Assembly (NCBI GenBank): GCA_039105265.1
Contig: JAPFFF010000016.1
Coordinates: 2,108,001 to 2,172,000, forward strand
Length of the DNA: 64,000 bases
DNA from: Tritrichomonas musculus
Lineage: Eukaryota; Parabasalia; Tritrichomonadida; Tritrichomonadidae
Direction of reading: 5' to 3'
In this document: piece after piece, positions 18,928 through 28,804 of the stretch
Position numbering within the stretch: position 1 is the first letter of the stretch
How the letters are laid out: the number at the start of each line of letters is the position of its first letter
Notes under the pieces: generated by a model
What the model saw: the letters and a program-made list of their open reading frames with translations, nothing else
What the model was told of the DNA's origin: nothing
Database searches by the model: none
Made by a program: the position numbers and the translations under genes

Positions 18928-20521
18928 CTCGTTTAGGAAAATATTTAGCGAAAGAAGCCTATGAAGAATACAAACAATACTTATTAAATGATACCGATAA
19001 AATTCCTTTAAATGACAGAATCAGCGATCTTTTAGAATTTTGCAATAACAATTCAATTAATACTATTTTGGTTGCAAATCAAGATCCTTTAATTATTGAA
19101 CCTATTATTGAAAAATATGATATAAACTCATTATTTGACTCCTTGATATTCCATGATGACAGCGAATCCTTACTAAGTCAAATTCAATTAATAATAGATT
19201 CATTGCAACCTGATTCAAAAAGAGAATCCTTATTATTTATTACAAATTCAATAAAAGAATTGAGTTTTGCATTTCGTTCAAGATGCATTCCAATTTTTAT
19301 AACACAAAATGGAACCTATATCGATAATGATCTTCAACTTTTACTTAGCTCAAATTTAGACAATCCAATCGGAATCATTCAAAATTCGACATATCTACTT
19401 AAATTCCTTGAAAAGACCAACGAAAATTGGAGCTTTAAGGAAGAAATTACAAAAATTGTTTTCATTGGTGCTGGTGGAAATATTGGGAAGCAATCAATTC
19501 CAAAAATATGTGATTCTGTTCCAGATAATGAAAGTGCGGAGATTGTTTTGATTGGTTCAGGCAATGATGCAAGTTTGAGTAGATTGAAAAGATTCTCAGA
19601 AGACATTTCTGGCTCATTTAATTGTTGTACAAAACAAAGAAAAAAAATCAAATTTACTGTAACCAATGATTATAGCAGAATTATAAATGCAAAGATTGTT
19701 TGTTGTAGTGCTGGAAGATGGCCGAGTCCTGAATTATCAAAAAAGTTCTGACAAATTGATCCAACTGGAAGAACGAAGCAATCATTTGTTAACAAAGAAA
19801 TGATTGAAAACATTGCGTATCAAGTCCAGTTGTATTCACCAGATTGTCTTCTTGTACTGGTAACAAACCAAGTTGACATGATGTGTGCAATTGCAAGATT
19901 AAAAGTTCTTGGATTGTCATGACCTGTTGATTCATCTCGTTTAAAACAAATCATTCATAATGATCTAAATGTTGATATAACAGGATACATGATTGGCTTC
20001 CATAATTCAACAATGTTTCCTCTTATATCAAGCGTTAAAATTGGCGATAAGCTATTGTTTCCTTTCCTTGCAGAGACATTAAAATTGAGTGATGAAAATT
20101 TAACCAATCAATTCAAAAAGGCAGAGAAAAAGTTGATCAAATTGTTACTAAAATTAGAAAACTTGGACTTGAAATCGCAAGAATGCAAAAAGTTGGAATT
20201 GTTGATGTTAAAAATAACGGTGCAACTATTCTTCCTGCAAAATCATTTGCTAGTCTTGTTGGAGCTTATTGCTTTGATACTCAAATAATTGAAAGCTTTA
20301 ATACTTCAATTGATGATCAATCAGTGGCAGATCATTATGGTGTTCCTGTTCATACAGCTTTGAGCATTCCTTTAAGATTTTTTAAAAATTGAATCGCTCA
20401 CGTTCTTTAATTCCCTGTTTTACAATTTGAAAAAGATCGATTGACTGAAGCTCAAAAAGAATTCAATGAAGAAGTACAACTTTTGGCTGATGGAAGATTC
20501 ACAGATTTACTTAAAGAATAA
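18924..20521 (+). pseudogene. HAD-like and lactate/malate dehydrogenase-like fusion, decayed
   Basis: The N-terminal 150 residues look like the core of a HAD-family hydrolase (TILVANQDPLIIEPIIEKY..LFDSLIF; LLFITNS), without a visible first DxD motif, so the front may be lost. From about residue 175 comes a Rossmann NAD-binding motif VFIGAGGNIGKQ, then AEIVLIGSG and CCSAGRWPSPE, typical of lactate/malate dehydrogenases. Downstream frames extend the dehydrogenase (CLLVLVTNQVDMM; VGIVDVKNNGATILPAKS; DHYGVPVHTALSIPLRF) to a TAA at 20519-20521. At least three in-frame TGA codons, one TAA and one frameshift (near 20130) break it. Dehydrogenases of this family reduce oxaloacetate or pyruvate with NAD(P)H. 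The HAD-dehydrogenase pairing is unusual and may describe a family protein elsewhere in the genome. Confidence 0.7.
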
Positions 20522-20617
20522 ATAATTGGTTTAAAAAATAAATCTAATGATATCACCTTCTGTTTAAAGTATATTTTAAAATTCTTAATTATGTTATTTC
20601 ATTGAATAAATTGAATG

Positions 20618-20656
20618 ATGAATGTTGAATCCACTTGTTGTAGATTCAACATTCAT
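20618..20656. repeat. Perfect 14-bp inverted repeat (hairpin)
   Basis: ATGAATGTTGAATC (20618-20631) and its exact complement (20643-20656) flank an 11-nt loop, about 100 bp after the dehydrogenase relic. In DNA this AT-rich a perfect 14-bp stem with a short loop stands out. A transcript-end hairpin or small element tip are both possible. Confidence 0.65.
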
Positions 20657-20894
20657 GGTAATGATGAGCAAGTTCCATGAAGCCAATTCAATCTTTGAAG
20701 AGTTCTTTTCTGTTTTGAAAATGATGATGAAATACATGATAAAGGTTACACATCAAGTGAATGACAATATTTATGGTTACATATTACCAAAACATTTATA
20801 AAAATATTCCCTTCTAATTCATAATTTTTTAATATAAAAAGAAGTAGCTCTATAATACTAATATTTTATTCAATACAATAATATAATTAAGAAT

Positions 20895-22442
20895 TTAAAA
20901 TATACTTTTTAGCTCGTCTTCTGCATGAAATGTGCTTGCTTCTTCAGCTACAAACCACACTTCATCACGAGATCTTAACACTAAATCGTCTGTAGGAACC
21001 ATTGGCACTCTGTTCCGAACAATTCTGGAAAAAGCAGTTCCACGAGGAAGAGTCAATTCATTCAGGTCCAAACCACGAATTCTTGAGTTGCTATCAACAA
21101 TAAAAACAAATTCATTGAGATCGATTGAGGGCGGCTGAGGATGTTCTTCATCATAGTTTTCCATTAAATTATCGACCAATTCTTCATAAAATGGCGGAAC
21201 ACGAGTCAATTCAGCAGCAACATAAGCAAATGCGGAAGCAGTCAATGAACCAATGAATCCGGTGAATTTCATTGAAAATTCTGGTATGATAATTGTTGCT
21301 GTTAAAGGAGCTCTGACGCAGCCAGTGAAAAAAGCACTGATTGTCACCATAATAACGTAATTTTCGTATTTTTTTGGCAATCCAATAGCAATATAAATCT
21401 TTGCCAATGTGCCACCAAACAAGGCACCAGTTGAAAGCGTAGGAATGAAAAGACCTCCAGTTGTAGATGAACCAAAACAAAGAGAAGTGAAGAGAAATTT
21501 AATTACAAAACTGACAACAATTCTCCAGGTTGTAATTTCTCCATGAAAAAGCTTTTCTAGTGTCTCAACACCATCAAATCCAGCATCAGGAAGCGCTGTT
21601 GCAACAATTGAACCAATAATTGCAGGAATTACAGGATAAAACCACATTGGCACCGGTGGTGTCATTTTCTTATATTCTCTGGAAACAAATCTCAAAAAAA
21701 CATTGAATGCAGCTCCACAAAGACCGCCAAAAACACCGGAAATAAAGCTAAGTAAAAACAGTAATGCACTGAATTCATATTGGCAGTCTCCTATTTCTAA
21801 AGGAAGCTTGCCAAATATCAGCTCTTTTAAGAAAACTCCAATGCAAACAGTCATTGCTGATGTCATTGTAATGACAGAAGAAAACTTACGATAAATCTCT
21901 TCAACTGAAAACAATAAACCTGCAGCTGGTGCACTAAATGCAATAGCAAGACCTGTTGAAGCACCTGCTGCAACTAGCAAGTTCTTGTAAACTCGTGCAA
22001 AAGGAATCATTGATGCAATTCCATATCCAATACAACCGCCAATAAATATTGATGGACCCTCCTTGCCAAATGACATGCCACTTACTAATGAGAGCATGCT
22101 TGTAATGAACATCAACGGTATTGCCAGATACCATGTAACTTTTAATTTACCTTGGGCAACAGCTTCGATATATGGAATTCCACTACCTCGAATCTCTGGA
22201 AATTTGTATATGTATCCTCCAATCATAAATCCAAGTGCTATTGAACCAAATAATGGAATAGGAAAATATTTCATTTTTCTTCGACAGAGCGCATATAATT
22301 TTTTTGAATAATCTAAAAAAAATTTTCCTGTCCAATTATAAAAACCAACTATAATTCCGACAATACATCCTGTTAATAACGCAAAACCAAAGAGTGGTAA
22401 AAGAATAGTGAATATATAGGTCCTGACGTTCTCTCTTCGCAT
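20895..22442 (-). CDS. ClC-family chloride channel/transporter with C-terminal TrkA_C domain
   Basis: This 515-residue membrane protein moves chloride, probably in exchange for protons, across a plasma or endomembrane. About ten to twelve hydrophobic segments span residues 10-415. The three selectivity-filter signatures are present: GSGIP (86-90), GKEGP (126-130, with the gating glutamate E128) and GGLFIP (329-334). A second glutamate pair EE (181-182) sits where E. coli ClC has its internal proton-transfer glutamate, which favours an exchanger. Residues 440-510 form a TrkA_C (RCK_C)-like regulatory domain (GLDLNELTLPRGTAFSRIVR; RSRDEVWFVAE) instead of the CBS pair usual in eukaryotic ClCs. 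That architecture is more bacterial in style. The frame is intact and the start is the first ATG ahead of the first membrane helix. Confidence 0.95.
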   Translation of the reverse strand: MRRENVRTYIFTILLPLFGFALLTGCIVGIIVGFYNWTGKFFLDYSKKLYALCRRKMKYFPIPLFGSIALGFMIGGYIYKFPEIRGSGIPYIEAVAQGKLKVTWYLAIPLMFITSMLSLVSGMSFGKEGPSIFIGGCIGYGIASMIPFARVYKNLLVAAGASTGLAIAFSAPAAGLLFSVEEIYRKFSSVITMTSAMTVCIGVFLKELIFGKLPLEIGDCQYEFSALLFLLSFISGVFGGLCGAAFNVFLRFVSREYKKMTPPVPMWFYPVIPAIIGSIVATALPDAGFDGVETLEKLFHGEITTWRIVVSFVIKFLFTSLCFGSSTTGGLFIPTLSTGALFGGTLAKIYIAIGLPKKYENYVIMVTISAFFTGCVRAPLTATIIIPEFSMKFTGFIGSLTASAFAYVAAELTRVPPFYEELVDNLMENYDEEHPQPPSIDLNEFVFIVDSNSRIRGLDLNELTLPRGTAFSRIVRNRVPMVPTDDLVLRSRDEVWFVAEEASTFHAEDELKSIF

Positions 22443-23869
22443 TTATATGTTTGAAACTTTTTGATATAATTATATTTTTATTTATCAGAAATTATATTTT
22501 CAATTAATCCATAGGTGCAACGTCTAGCTTCTTGTGATACAATCATTCCTTAAGTAATATTTATTCTTCTTTAAAATTATTTAAAGCTAATTTTAATTTT
22601 TTATAGAGATCGCTATTGAAAATTCCAAGATATAGATAAAATATTTTTAGAAAAAAACGTGATGTATCAATTTCTTTCAAAAATAAATATAAAATCAATT
22701 CAAAAAAATAAAATCCATAAAAATATAAAAGTCATTCAAAATTTTTTTACAAAAAATGCAAAATATTAAGATTTGATACATTTTTATAATGAATATATTA
22801 TTATATTATGAGATTATAACTCTCAAATCAGTTTAATTTATTTTCCTTATTAAGATAAAATAATTTTATTTATATGATTATTTATTTCAAATTGCCTTCA
22901 GAAAATCCATCATAAACCTCTCAAAATTCATCAAATAAAATAAATAATTTATCAAAAAGTTGATATTAAACAAAAGCATATCTCAGTTTTCACAATAACC
23001 ATTCTTATTAAATTTATATTTTAGATATAATATATATAATGTAAACTGTATAATGATTTATATATACAATGACTATCACGCGTTATAAAAGTTTAAAACC
23101 GTTTTTTTATAAATATAATTATCTTTGTATTTTAATAAATAAATATAAATTATTAAATAATATATAATAATAATAATCATTATAAATGTTAAAAATAATT
23201 CATTATCATGAGATATATAATTTAATATATTTTTTGGGAAAAAGTTATATGTTGTACCTATATTAATCTTAATTTTGCCGAGATAAACTTTTCAAAATTG
23301 ATGGTATAAATTCTGATATATACCTCTATTGATTTCATTAATTTACTTTGAATTCTATATAAAAGTGCTATAGAACTTTTATTATTGTAATCATTATTTT
23401 TATATTAAAACATTTTAAAATTTACTTTAAATTTATATTATTATGAATAAAAATAAGTGATTTTTTAATGATATACTAAAAACCAACCAATTAATACTAA
23501 TATTCCAAAATTAGAACAACAAATTCACAAAAAAGAAGATTAAACCGCCTTTTCCATATTTGATCACTTTTTAATTATCAATATTTGATTTTTTATATAT
23601 ATTTAAAAAGTTTTATATACTTTCCGAAAGAACCCCAAAACAATCTTATGAGTAAATCGAGATAAGAATCATTATTATTATATATCTTTAAATTGCGACC
23701 AATTTCTTGGTTACTAATCTCATTTGCAAAATCTCAAACCATTATTTTATCCAGGACAATCGTTTTTTTCAAAACCACTTTTTGAATGACTTTTCTATCC
23801 ATGAGTATCTCTTAACTTTTACCTTAAAATTATAACTATTTGCTTTTTTTAATATAATTTTTTTTATTT

Positions 23870-23968
23870 TTACATATTTTTTCAGGAATATACGCACCAG
23901 TGATCACCTCAGGGCTGCGTGAAGCAGAATCGGGTTCCTTGAATTGCTGGATGAATCGAGAAGCTATT
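23870..23968 (-). other. Isolated GC-richer island, possible coding remnant
   Basis: About 100 bp have base composition like coding sequence, inside 2 kb of spacer. On the minus strand one frame is open across it (IASRFIQQFKEPDSASRSP then EVITGAYIPEKI), which reads like real protein. On the plus strand a frame with GLREAESGSLNCWMNR is also open, and CTGCGTGAAGCAG forms a small hairpin, so a short RNA cannot be excluded. I cannot assign a family. Confidence 0.4.
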
Positions 23969-24559
23969 TGAACTATATAATTGTGTATTATTTAGCAAAA
24001 ATTGATTAAAAAAAGTATAAAAAAGTATTCAAAAAGTTAAAAAGTTTTCAAAAAGTGGTGTAGAAAAATACGATTCCCCTTTTATCCAACTGATCTTTTT
24101 TTACATCCAGCACTGAAATAGATTCATTCCTGATCTAGTTATGTTATAACTATTTGAATTTTTTGTTTTCAATTGCCAGAACCAAAAATTCTTTTTAAAA
24201 AAGAAAAAATTGATGATATATGTAATATTTGCATAAAGGACAATATCTTTTCTTGAAATTAAAAGTTTTTTTTTTTTTCAATTTCAGCTAAATTATTTTT
24301 AATTGCAATGTACAATGCTATTTATTTTTAGATTGTTTGACAATACTTTTGTGCTTTATGATCTTGGCCAATTTGATTTCTTTTCACATTACTTATAGAT
24401 ATTAATTAATAAACTCTTTGTTATGGCGTTTTTATTTTATATTCTTCAATATAGGATTTATTACAAATCTAATGCTTATCATGTTTACAAATTGATTTAA
24501 TTTAATTTAAATCTAACGAGATATTTATATTTTCTTTTTTAATAATTTTATATAACATG

Positions 24560-24564
24560 TCATA
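24560..24564 (+). promoter_or_regulatory. Possible initiator (Inr) TCATA
   Basis: TCATA fits the trichomonad initiator consensus TCA(+1)-Py-(T/A) and lies 18 bp before the ATG of the UBL gene, at the short leader length typical of trichomonads. The motif is short, so chance occurrence is quite possible. Confidence 0.4.
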
Positions 24565-24582
24565 ATTCTGACATTATAAAAC

Positions 24583-25320
24583 ATGAAATTACTTTTCAGG
24601 ACACCAAAAACTAGACAACCAGTAACACTTGAAGTTAGCCCTGACGCGAAATTAGAAGATGTTCGAAATGAACTTCAATCAAAACATAATTTTGAACAAG
24701 GCGATTATAAATTTGTCTGTGATAAGCGTACACTTCAAAATCCTACACCTTTTAGTTCCCTAAAAGAAAATTCCACTATAATTGTTTTTATTAGACCACA
24801 GTCTGCTTCTTCACAATCGCCATCAACCAAGCCAATACAATCAGATTTACAAAAACAACTCCCAAAATCATCCCAAGAAGCCATTCAAATCATTTCTCCA
24901 ATTCTTAATTCAGCCATTTCTATCAACTTAGTTGAAAATGCTTACAAACCCGAGAACAATTTTTTAAATCATCCAAAAGACGTTTACGAGATCAGCCAAA
25001 AGATGGATGAAGCCTCCAGATCTCTTTTTTGTGAGTTTATTAAACGTCATTTTCAAATTACTCTTGATTCTTTCGAATTGTCGCCAGATCTCATTATGTC
25101 AATGATCGGACACGGACTGCCAGAAGTGCACCACGTTATTTCTGAGTTTGATAAAGAATTCATGCAGCTTGCTTCAGCTTCAAAAAATGAAGTTTCTGTC
25201 ATATTGGAAAAATTTAATGAAATTGAGCCAAAGGAAGTTTTGGATACTTTTATAGGATGCAATTGTGATAAGAAAAAAACAGAATCAGCTTTAAATCAAA
25301 AGCTTAAAAAAGAAGAATAA
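24583..25320 (+). CDS. Ubiquitin-like domain protein (Rad23/Dsk2-like shuttle candidate)
   Basis: The 245-residue protein starts with a ubiquitin-like fold (residues 1-72: MKLLFRTPKTRQPVTLEV, an L..VR..L helix, then the Y.FVCDKRTLQ strand and a final TIIVFIRPQ strand). A Ser/Pro/Gln-rich linker covers 73-100. The C-terminal half is helical; residues 205-245 (IEPKEVLDTFIGCNCDKKKTE) may be a divergent UBA-like module. UBL proteins with a UBA dock on the proteasome and carry ubiquitylated clients. No C-terminal diglycine follows the UBL, so it is not a conjugated modifier. The frame is intact, with compact AT-rich flanks. Dsk2 or Rad23 identity is not certain. Confidence 0.85.
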   Translation: MKLLFRTPKTRQPVTLEVSPDAKLEDVRNELQSKHNFEQGDYKFVCDKRTLQNPTPFSSLKENSTIIVFIRPQSASSQSPSTKPIQSDLQKQLPKSSQEAIQIISPILNSAISINLVENAYKPENNFLNHPKDVYEISQKMDEASRSLFCEFIKRHFQITLDSFELSPDLIMSMIGHGLPEVHHVISEFDKEFMQLASASKNEVSVILEKFNEIEPKEVLDTFIGCNCDKKKTESALNQKLKKEE

Positions 25321-25563
25321 AGAAAATTATTATTATCATTTTTGAAAATTTACTTCTTTTTTAATGTGACTATTGCAGAGTCGGCTCAACTAAAAGATAA
25401 TATATTCTCAAAAAGTTTGCTTTTCTGAAGTTTACACAATTTTTTTTTTTTTTTTGAGAGAGCTGCACCTACTCTGAATATGCTTAATGCGTTGTTATAT
25501 AGATGCTATAAAAATAAAAGAGTAGGATGTACCTCATTTAAAGTTTTAACAAAGCAATGTAAT

Positions 25564-25596
<33 letters not shown>

Positions 25597-26056
25597 AGAT
25601 AGAAAAACCATATAAAAACTCTAACAATTCAAAAAGTTACGCAGCCTCCTTTGGATTTTCTTATTTTCAATATTAAAAAAATATAAATTAAGTCATAAAA
25701 TTAACATTTAAATGTAAATCTAAAACCTATTTTTTTTGGTTTGTGAAAGGTCATTTTTATGAAAAAGTTTTGATTTGAATACTTCCCAGATTTGGAATTC
25801 TGAGCTTTTTAATTTATTTTTATTTTTAACAGATCCTTTAATTTACAATGAATATTAAAAAATTTTACCTTTTTTAAACGCACTGTATTTGTTCCTTATA
25901 GGTGAAAATTTTAAAAAAATTGACAAAATATAAATTAACCATAGTTTTTGAGAAATTGACCTAAAAAGTTTTTTTTAAAAATTTTTTTGTTATAAAGTAT
26001 TTTTATATAATTTTTAAAGGAAATTTTCATTTTAATTTCATTTTTATTCTTATCAA
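25321..26056. other. Intergenic spacer with a 31-base poly(A) run
   Basis: It holds no gene. Positions 25565-25595 are 31 consecutive A residues. A weak inverted pair CACCTACTCT / AGAGTAGGATG lies at about 25467-25535, just before the run. Confidence 0.65.
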
Positions 26057-26584
26057 ATGAAGAGAAGAAATGTTAATGAAAAGGTAGAACTTGGTGAATA
26101 CCAAACTACCAAAGCTTGCCAAATTAGACTTGTAAAAGATTTGGAAGAAGTAAAAAGAATGAAATATGTTAAAGTTTTCTTGCCAGATCCAGATAATATT
26201 CAAAATTTCATTGTTTCAATCAAGGTTAAAAATGGCATTTACAGAAACAAATGGTTTAGATTCAAATTTGTCATCAAGGATGACTGGCCAACCGAACCAC
26301 CAAAAGTCACAATTTTAGATGACATCTGGCATCCAAACATCACCCTTGTTAAAGACGGTGGAAAGGTCTGCGTTTCAATTCTTCTTAAAAACTATGTCCC
26401 TTCAATTTTTCTTTCCTCTGTTGTCACTGGCCTTCAATTCTTACTCCAACAACCAAATCCAAACGATGCACGAAACCCAGAGGCAGCTGAAGAACAATTA
26501 ACAGACTATGAAAAGTTCAAAGCACACGTCAATATGCTCCTTGATGAAATGCCACCTGAAGCTGATGATGATGACGAAACATAG
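26057..26584 (+). CDS. UBC12-like (Nedd8-conjugating) E2 enzyme
   Basis: The 175-residue E2 carries the UBC fold at residues 22-165. HPN is at 92-94 and the catalytic cysteine is C105 in GGKVCVSIL. The pattern FKFVIKDDWPTEPPKV, then NYVPSIFLSSVVTGLQFLL and PNPNDARNPEAAEEQL, matches UBC12/UBE2M better than other E2s. UBC12 takes Nedd8 from its E1 and passes it to cullins, which activates cullin-RING ligases in nucleus and cytoplasm. The N-terminal extension that binds the E1 is short here (about 20 residues). The C terminus is acidic (ADDDDET). Two TCATT initiator-like motifs lie 15-30 bp upstream. The frame is complete. Confidence 0.9.
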   Translation: MKRRNVNEKVELGEYQTTKACQIRLVKDLEEVKRMKYVKVFLPDPDNIQNFIVSIKVKNGIYRNKWFRFKFVIKDDWPTEPPKVTILDDIWHPNITLVKDGGKVCVSILLKNYVPSIFLSSVVTGLQFLLQQPNPNDARNPEAAEEQLTDYEKFKAHVNMLLDEMPPEADDDDET

Positions 26585-26926
26585 AATTGTAACTAAAGAT
26601 CATATATGTGTTTAATAAATATTTCTTCTTTTATTATTTAACTCGGGATAAATTTGATCATATAAATTTAAATTCAAGGATAAAAAGAAAGATTAGATTG
26701 ATCGTCATAAAGAGTATTAGTTAATGCGTTTTTTATAATTTGATTTAGAATTATCGTCACATACATATTATTAGTGAATAATATGTTGAAACCTGAAAAA
26801 AACAATATTAAAATTATTTAAATATATGATTGAAGTATCTTCACAGAAATCCATTTATGTTTTTAAATAAAAATAAGACAAATTTTATTCAATTTTTTAT
26901 TTAATTGTAGTCTCAATCATGATAAT
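26585..26926. other. Short intergenic spacer
   Basis: It is AT-rich and separates the convergent UBC12-like gene and Arf relic. I see no gene, RNA or clear repeat. Confidence 0.6.
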
Positions 26927-27337
26927 TTATGAAACTTTTTTTATTGATTTGCTCATCAAGCCAATCAAATCCATCATATAGACCATTTCATTTATTGCAT
27001 TTATCTCCTGAATGTGGTATTCAATATCGCCTTGAAATTTCAATTTCAATTTATTTTCAAGTTCATCAATAGAAAACCCTTTGCCAGTATCAATTTTATT
27101 AGCAAAAACAAGAAGAAGAGTTTCACCAAATTCCTTCTGTTCAAGAGTATCATGTAATATATCACGAGCTTCATCAATCCTGTAAATATCGCTGCAATCA
27201 ATAACAAAATTAAACCATAAAAGTTTTGAAAATATTGCTTTGGCCAATTTGTATATCTTCTCTCTGCTCCACCGACATCTAAACAATAAATCCATCATGC
27301 TGAATTTATTCAATATTTTAACCAATGTACATATCAT
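26927..27337 (-). pseudogene. Arf-family small GTPase relic
   Basis: Parts of an Arf/Arl GTPase are readable in different frames: a DVGG switch II motif, YGLIFVIDCSD, the helix RIDEARDILHDTL, the guanine-specificity motif FANKID (NKxD), and near the end GLYDGFDWLDEQ. The P-loop GxxxxGKT part is absent upstream. Two frameshifts are needed to follow the family: one between DVGG and FVIDCSD, one near the C terminus before GLYDG. Arf proteins recruit coats and effectors to membranes. This copy cannot bind GTP normally and is a dead 5'-truncated copy. Confidence 0.75.
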
Positions 27338-27706
27338 ATTTTATATATTTTTGATGTAATAAAGAAAGTTCAAATATGTTGTTTTTCATGACATATCAAG
27401 TAAGTTTGTCAAAAGTTTTGTTTTGACATTTTGATCCCATTTTTTGTAGGTTGAACCATAAAACAATCCCATTTAAATGTGTTTTTTAAAAAGGCTATGA
27501 TATATAATTGATTGAAGAAGATGAAGACAAAAAAATTATTTTTTAAAAATGTATATAAAGTTGATATGATTAACTTATATTTATTTTGTTTGAAATTTAT
27601 AATGTTATTGTTTTTTTTTTTTTTAAAACTTCTATGACCATAAATGCTTTTAAAATTTCTATATCTTCTCAAATTTGATAGTTCTTTCTTATTGTTTTGA
27701 TTTGTA
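27338..27706. other. Intergenic spacer
   Basis: AT-rich DNA between the Arf relic and the divergently oriented ankyrin gene; it must hold that gene's promoter, but I see no distinctive motif. Confidence 0.55.
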
Positions 27707-28804
27707 GTGATGAGTACAGATTGCTACTTGGATAAAATGAAAAACATTCAATCGAGCATATTATGCTTCATTGATCAAGAAAACTCTGAAGAAAACCTTC
27801 AAAACCTTTTTGATTTATTATGTGAATATAATATTCATGATAACATATATGAATTTAAGTCATTTATCCATTTGATTATTAAAATAGCAAATAACCATCA
27901 TCGGAATTTCGACTTTTTCGAAAAGATAGACAAATTAATTTTATTAATTAAGGATGATATCATGAAATACTTTGATAATTATGCAATTTTTCATCTTTTC
28001 AAAAGTAACAAAAGAATCCTTCTTCTTCTTTTCGAAGAACAAACAATTTTTGTTGACAACATAATTTTTCCAATTTTAATAAGTCCAAAATTTGTTTCAA
28101 AAAGTTATCACCGATATTTTTCGCCTGAAATAAAAATGTTCTTGAGTGGAATCAATATTAATTACAAAAAAATTGATTATGATATAAAAAATGAGATAGA
28201 AAAAGAAATTCCAGAAGATTTTGAAGAAAAAAGAAGAAAAGGCGAAAACGATACAAAAATTTGTGAGATAATTCGAGAAGATTCAATTGAAGAGTTCATT
28301 GAATATTTTGAACAGAATAAATTTCACATTTTCGATACAATACAATCATCAATCTTTGAAACCAATTCATTTTTATTGAATAAAGAAACGACTTTAATTG
28401 AGTACGCGGCGTTTTTTAGTTCAGAAAAAATATTAAAATTTTTGATTTCAGAATACAATTCAATTAAACCGTCAATTTGGCTTTATGCAATTCATGGAAA
28501 CAAAATTGAAACAATTCAACTTTTAGAAGAAAAGAAAATTAAACCAGAAAATAATAATTATAATCAATGCTTTAAAGAATCAATTAAATGTCATCATAAC
28601 GAAATTGCTTTCTATCTGAATTACTTGCATCTTGTTGAAGACAAGTATGATGCATTGAAATATTACAATTTCGCTTATATCAAAAAAGATTTTAATGACA
28701 AAGCAACTATTTTTGCTTTATGTAAATACGATTACCCAGCAATTGTTAATCTTCTTATATTAAAAATCAATTTTGATATAAATATAAAAATAATTCAGAA
28801 ATAA
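27707..28804 (+). CDS. DUF3447-ankyrin protein, N-terminal exon-like part
   Basis: The 365-residue frame begins MMSTDCYLDKMKN. It has a helical N-terminal domain (residues 1-150) and the family signature EEKRRKGENDTKICEIIRED (about 173-192). Degenerate ankyrin repeats follow from 220 on (TTLIEYAAFFSSEKILKFL, SIWLYAIHGNKIETIQLLEE). It ends at the hairpin position of a repeat (..NFDINIK) with a stop a few codons later. Downstream, on the same strand, come ten separate ankyrin-repeat islands and a tail to 34182 that look like the rest of the same gene. The protein family is a trichomonad-specific scaffold class of unknown role. If the spacers are not removed from the RNA, only this N-terminal part is made. 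Confidence 0.8.
   Translation: MMSTDCYLDKMKNIQSSILCFIDQENSEENLQNLFDLLCEYNIHDNIYEFKSFIHLIIKIANNHHRNFDFFEKIDKLILLIKDDIMKYFDNYAIFHLFKSNKRILLLLFEEQTIFVDNIIFPILISPKFVSKSYHRYFSPEIKMFLSGININYKKIDYDIKNEIEKEIPEDFEEKRRKGENDTKICEIIREDSIEEFIEYFEQNKFHIFDTIQSSIFETNSFLLNKETTLIEYAAFFSSEKILKFLISEYNSIKPSIWLYAIHGNKIETIQLLEEKKIKPENNNYNQCFKESIKCHHNEIAFYLNYLHLVEDKYDALKYYNFAYIKKDFNDKATIFALCKYDYPAIVNLLILKINFDINIKIIQK

Larger units (their letters stand above)
22443..24582. other. Long AT-rich intergenic spacer with one GC-richer island
   Basis: No gene of useful length is open on either strand. Apart from the island at about 23870-23968 (listed separately), the sequence is homopolymer-rich and simple. Confidence 0.65.

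Noticed and set aside
18924-20521. Reassignment of TGA to an amino acid, suggested by three in-frame TGA codons here and one at 43990
   Set aside because: A TAA and frameshifts also break the same genes, and the integrase-side and ATPase genes of the Polinton end normally at stop codons, so ordinary decay explains it better.
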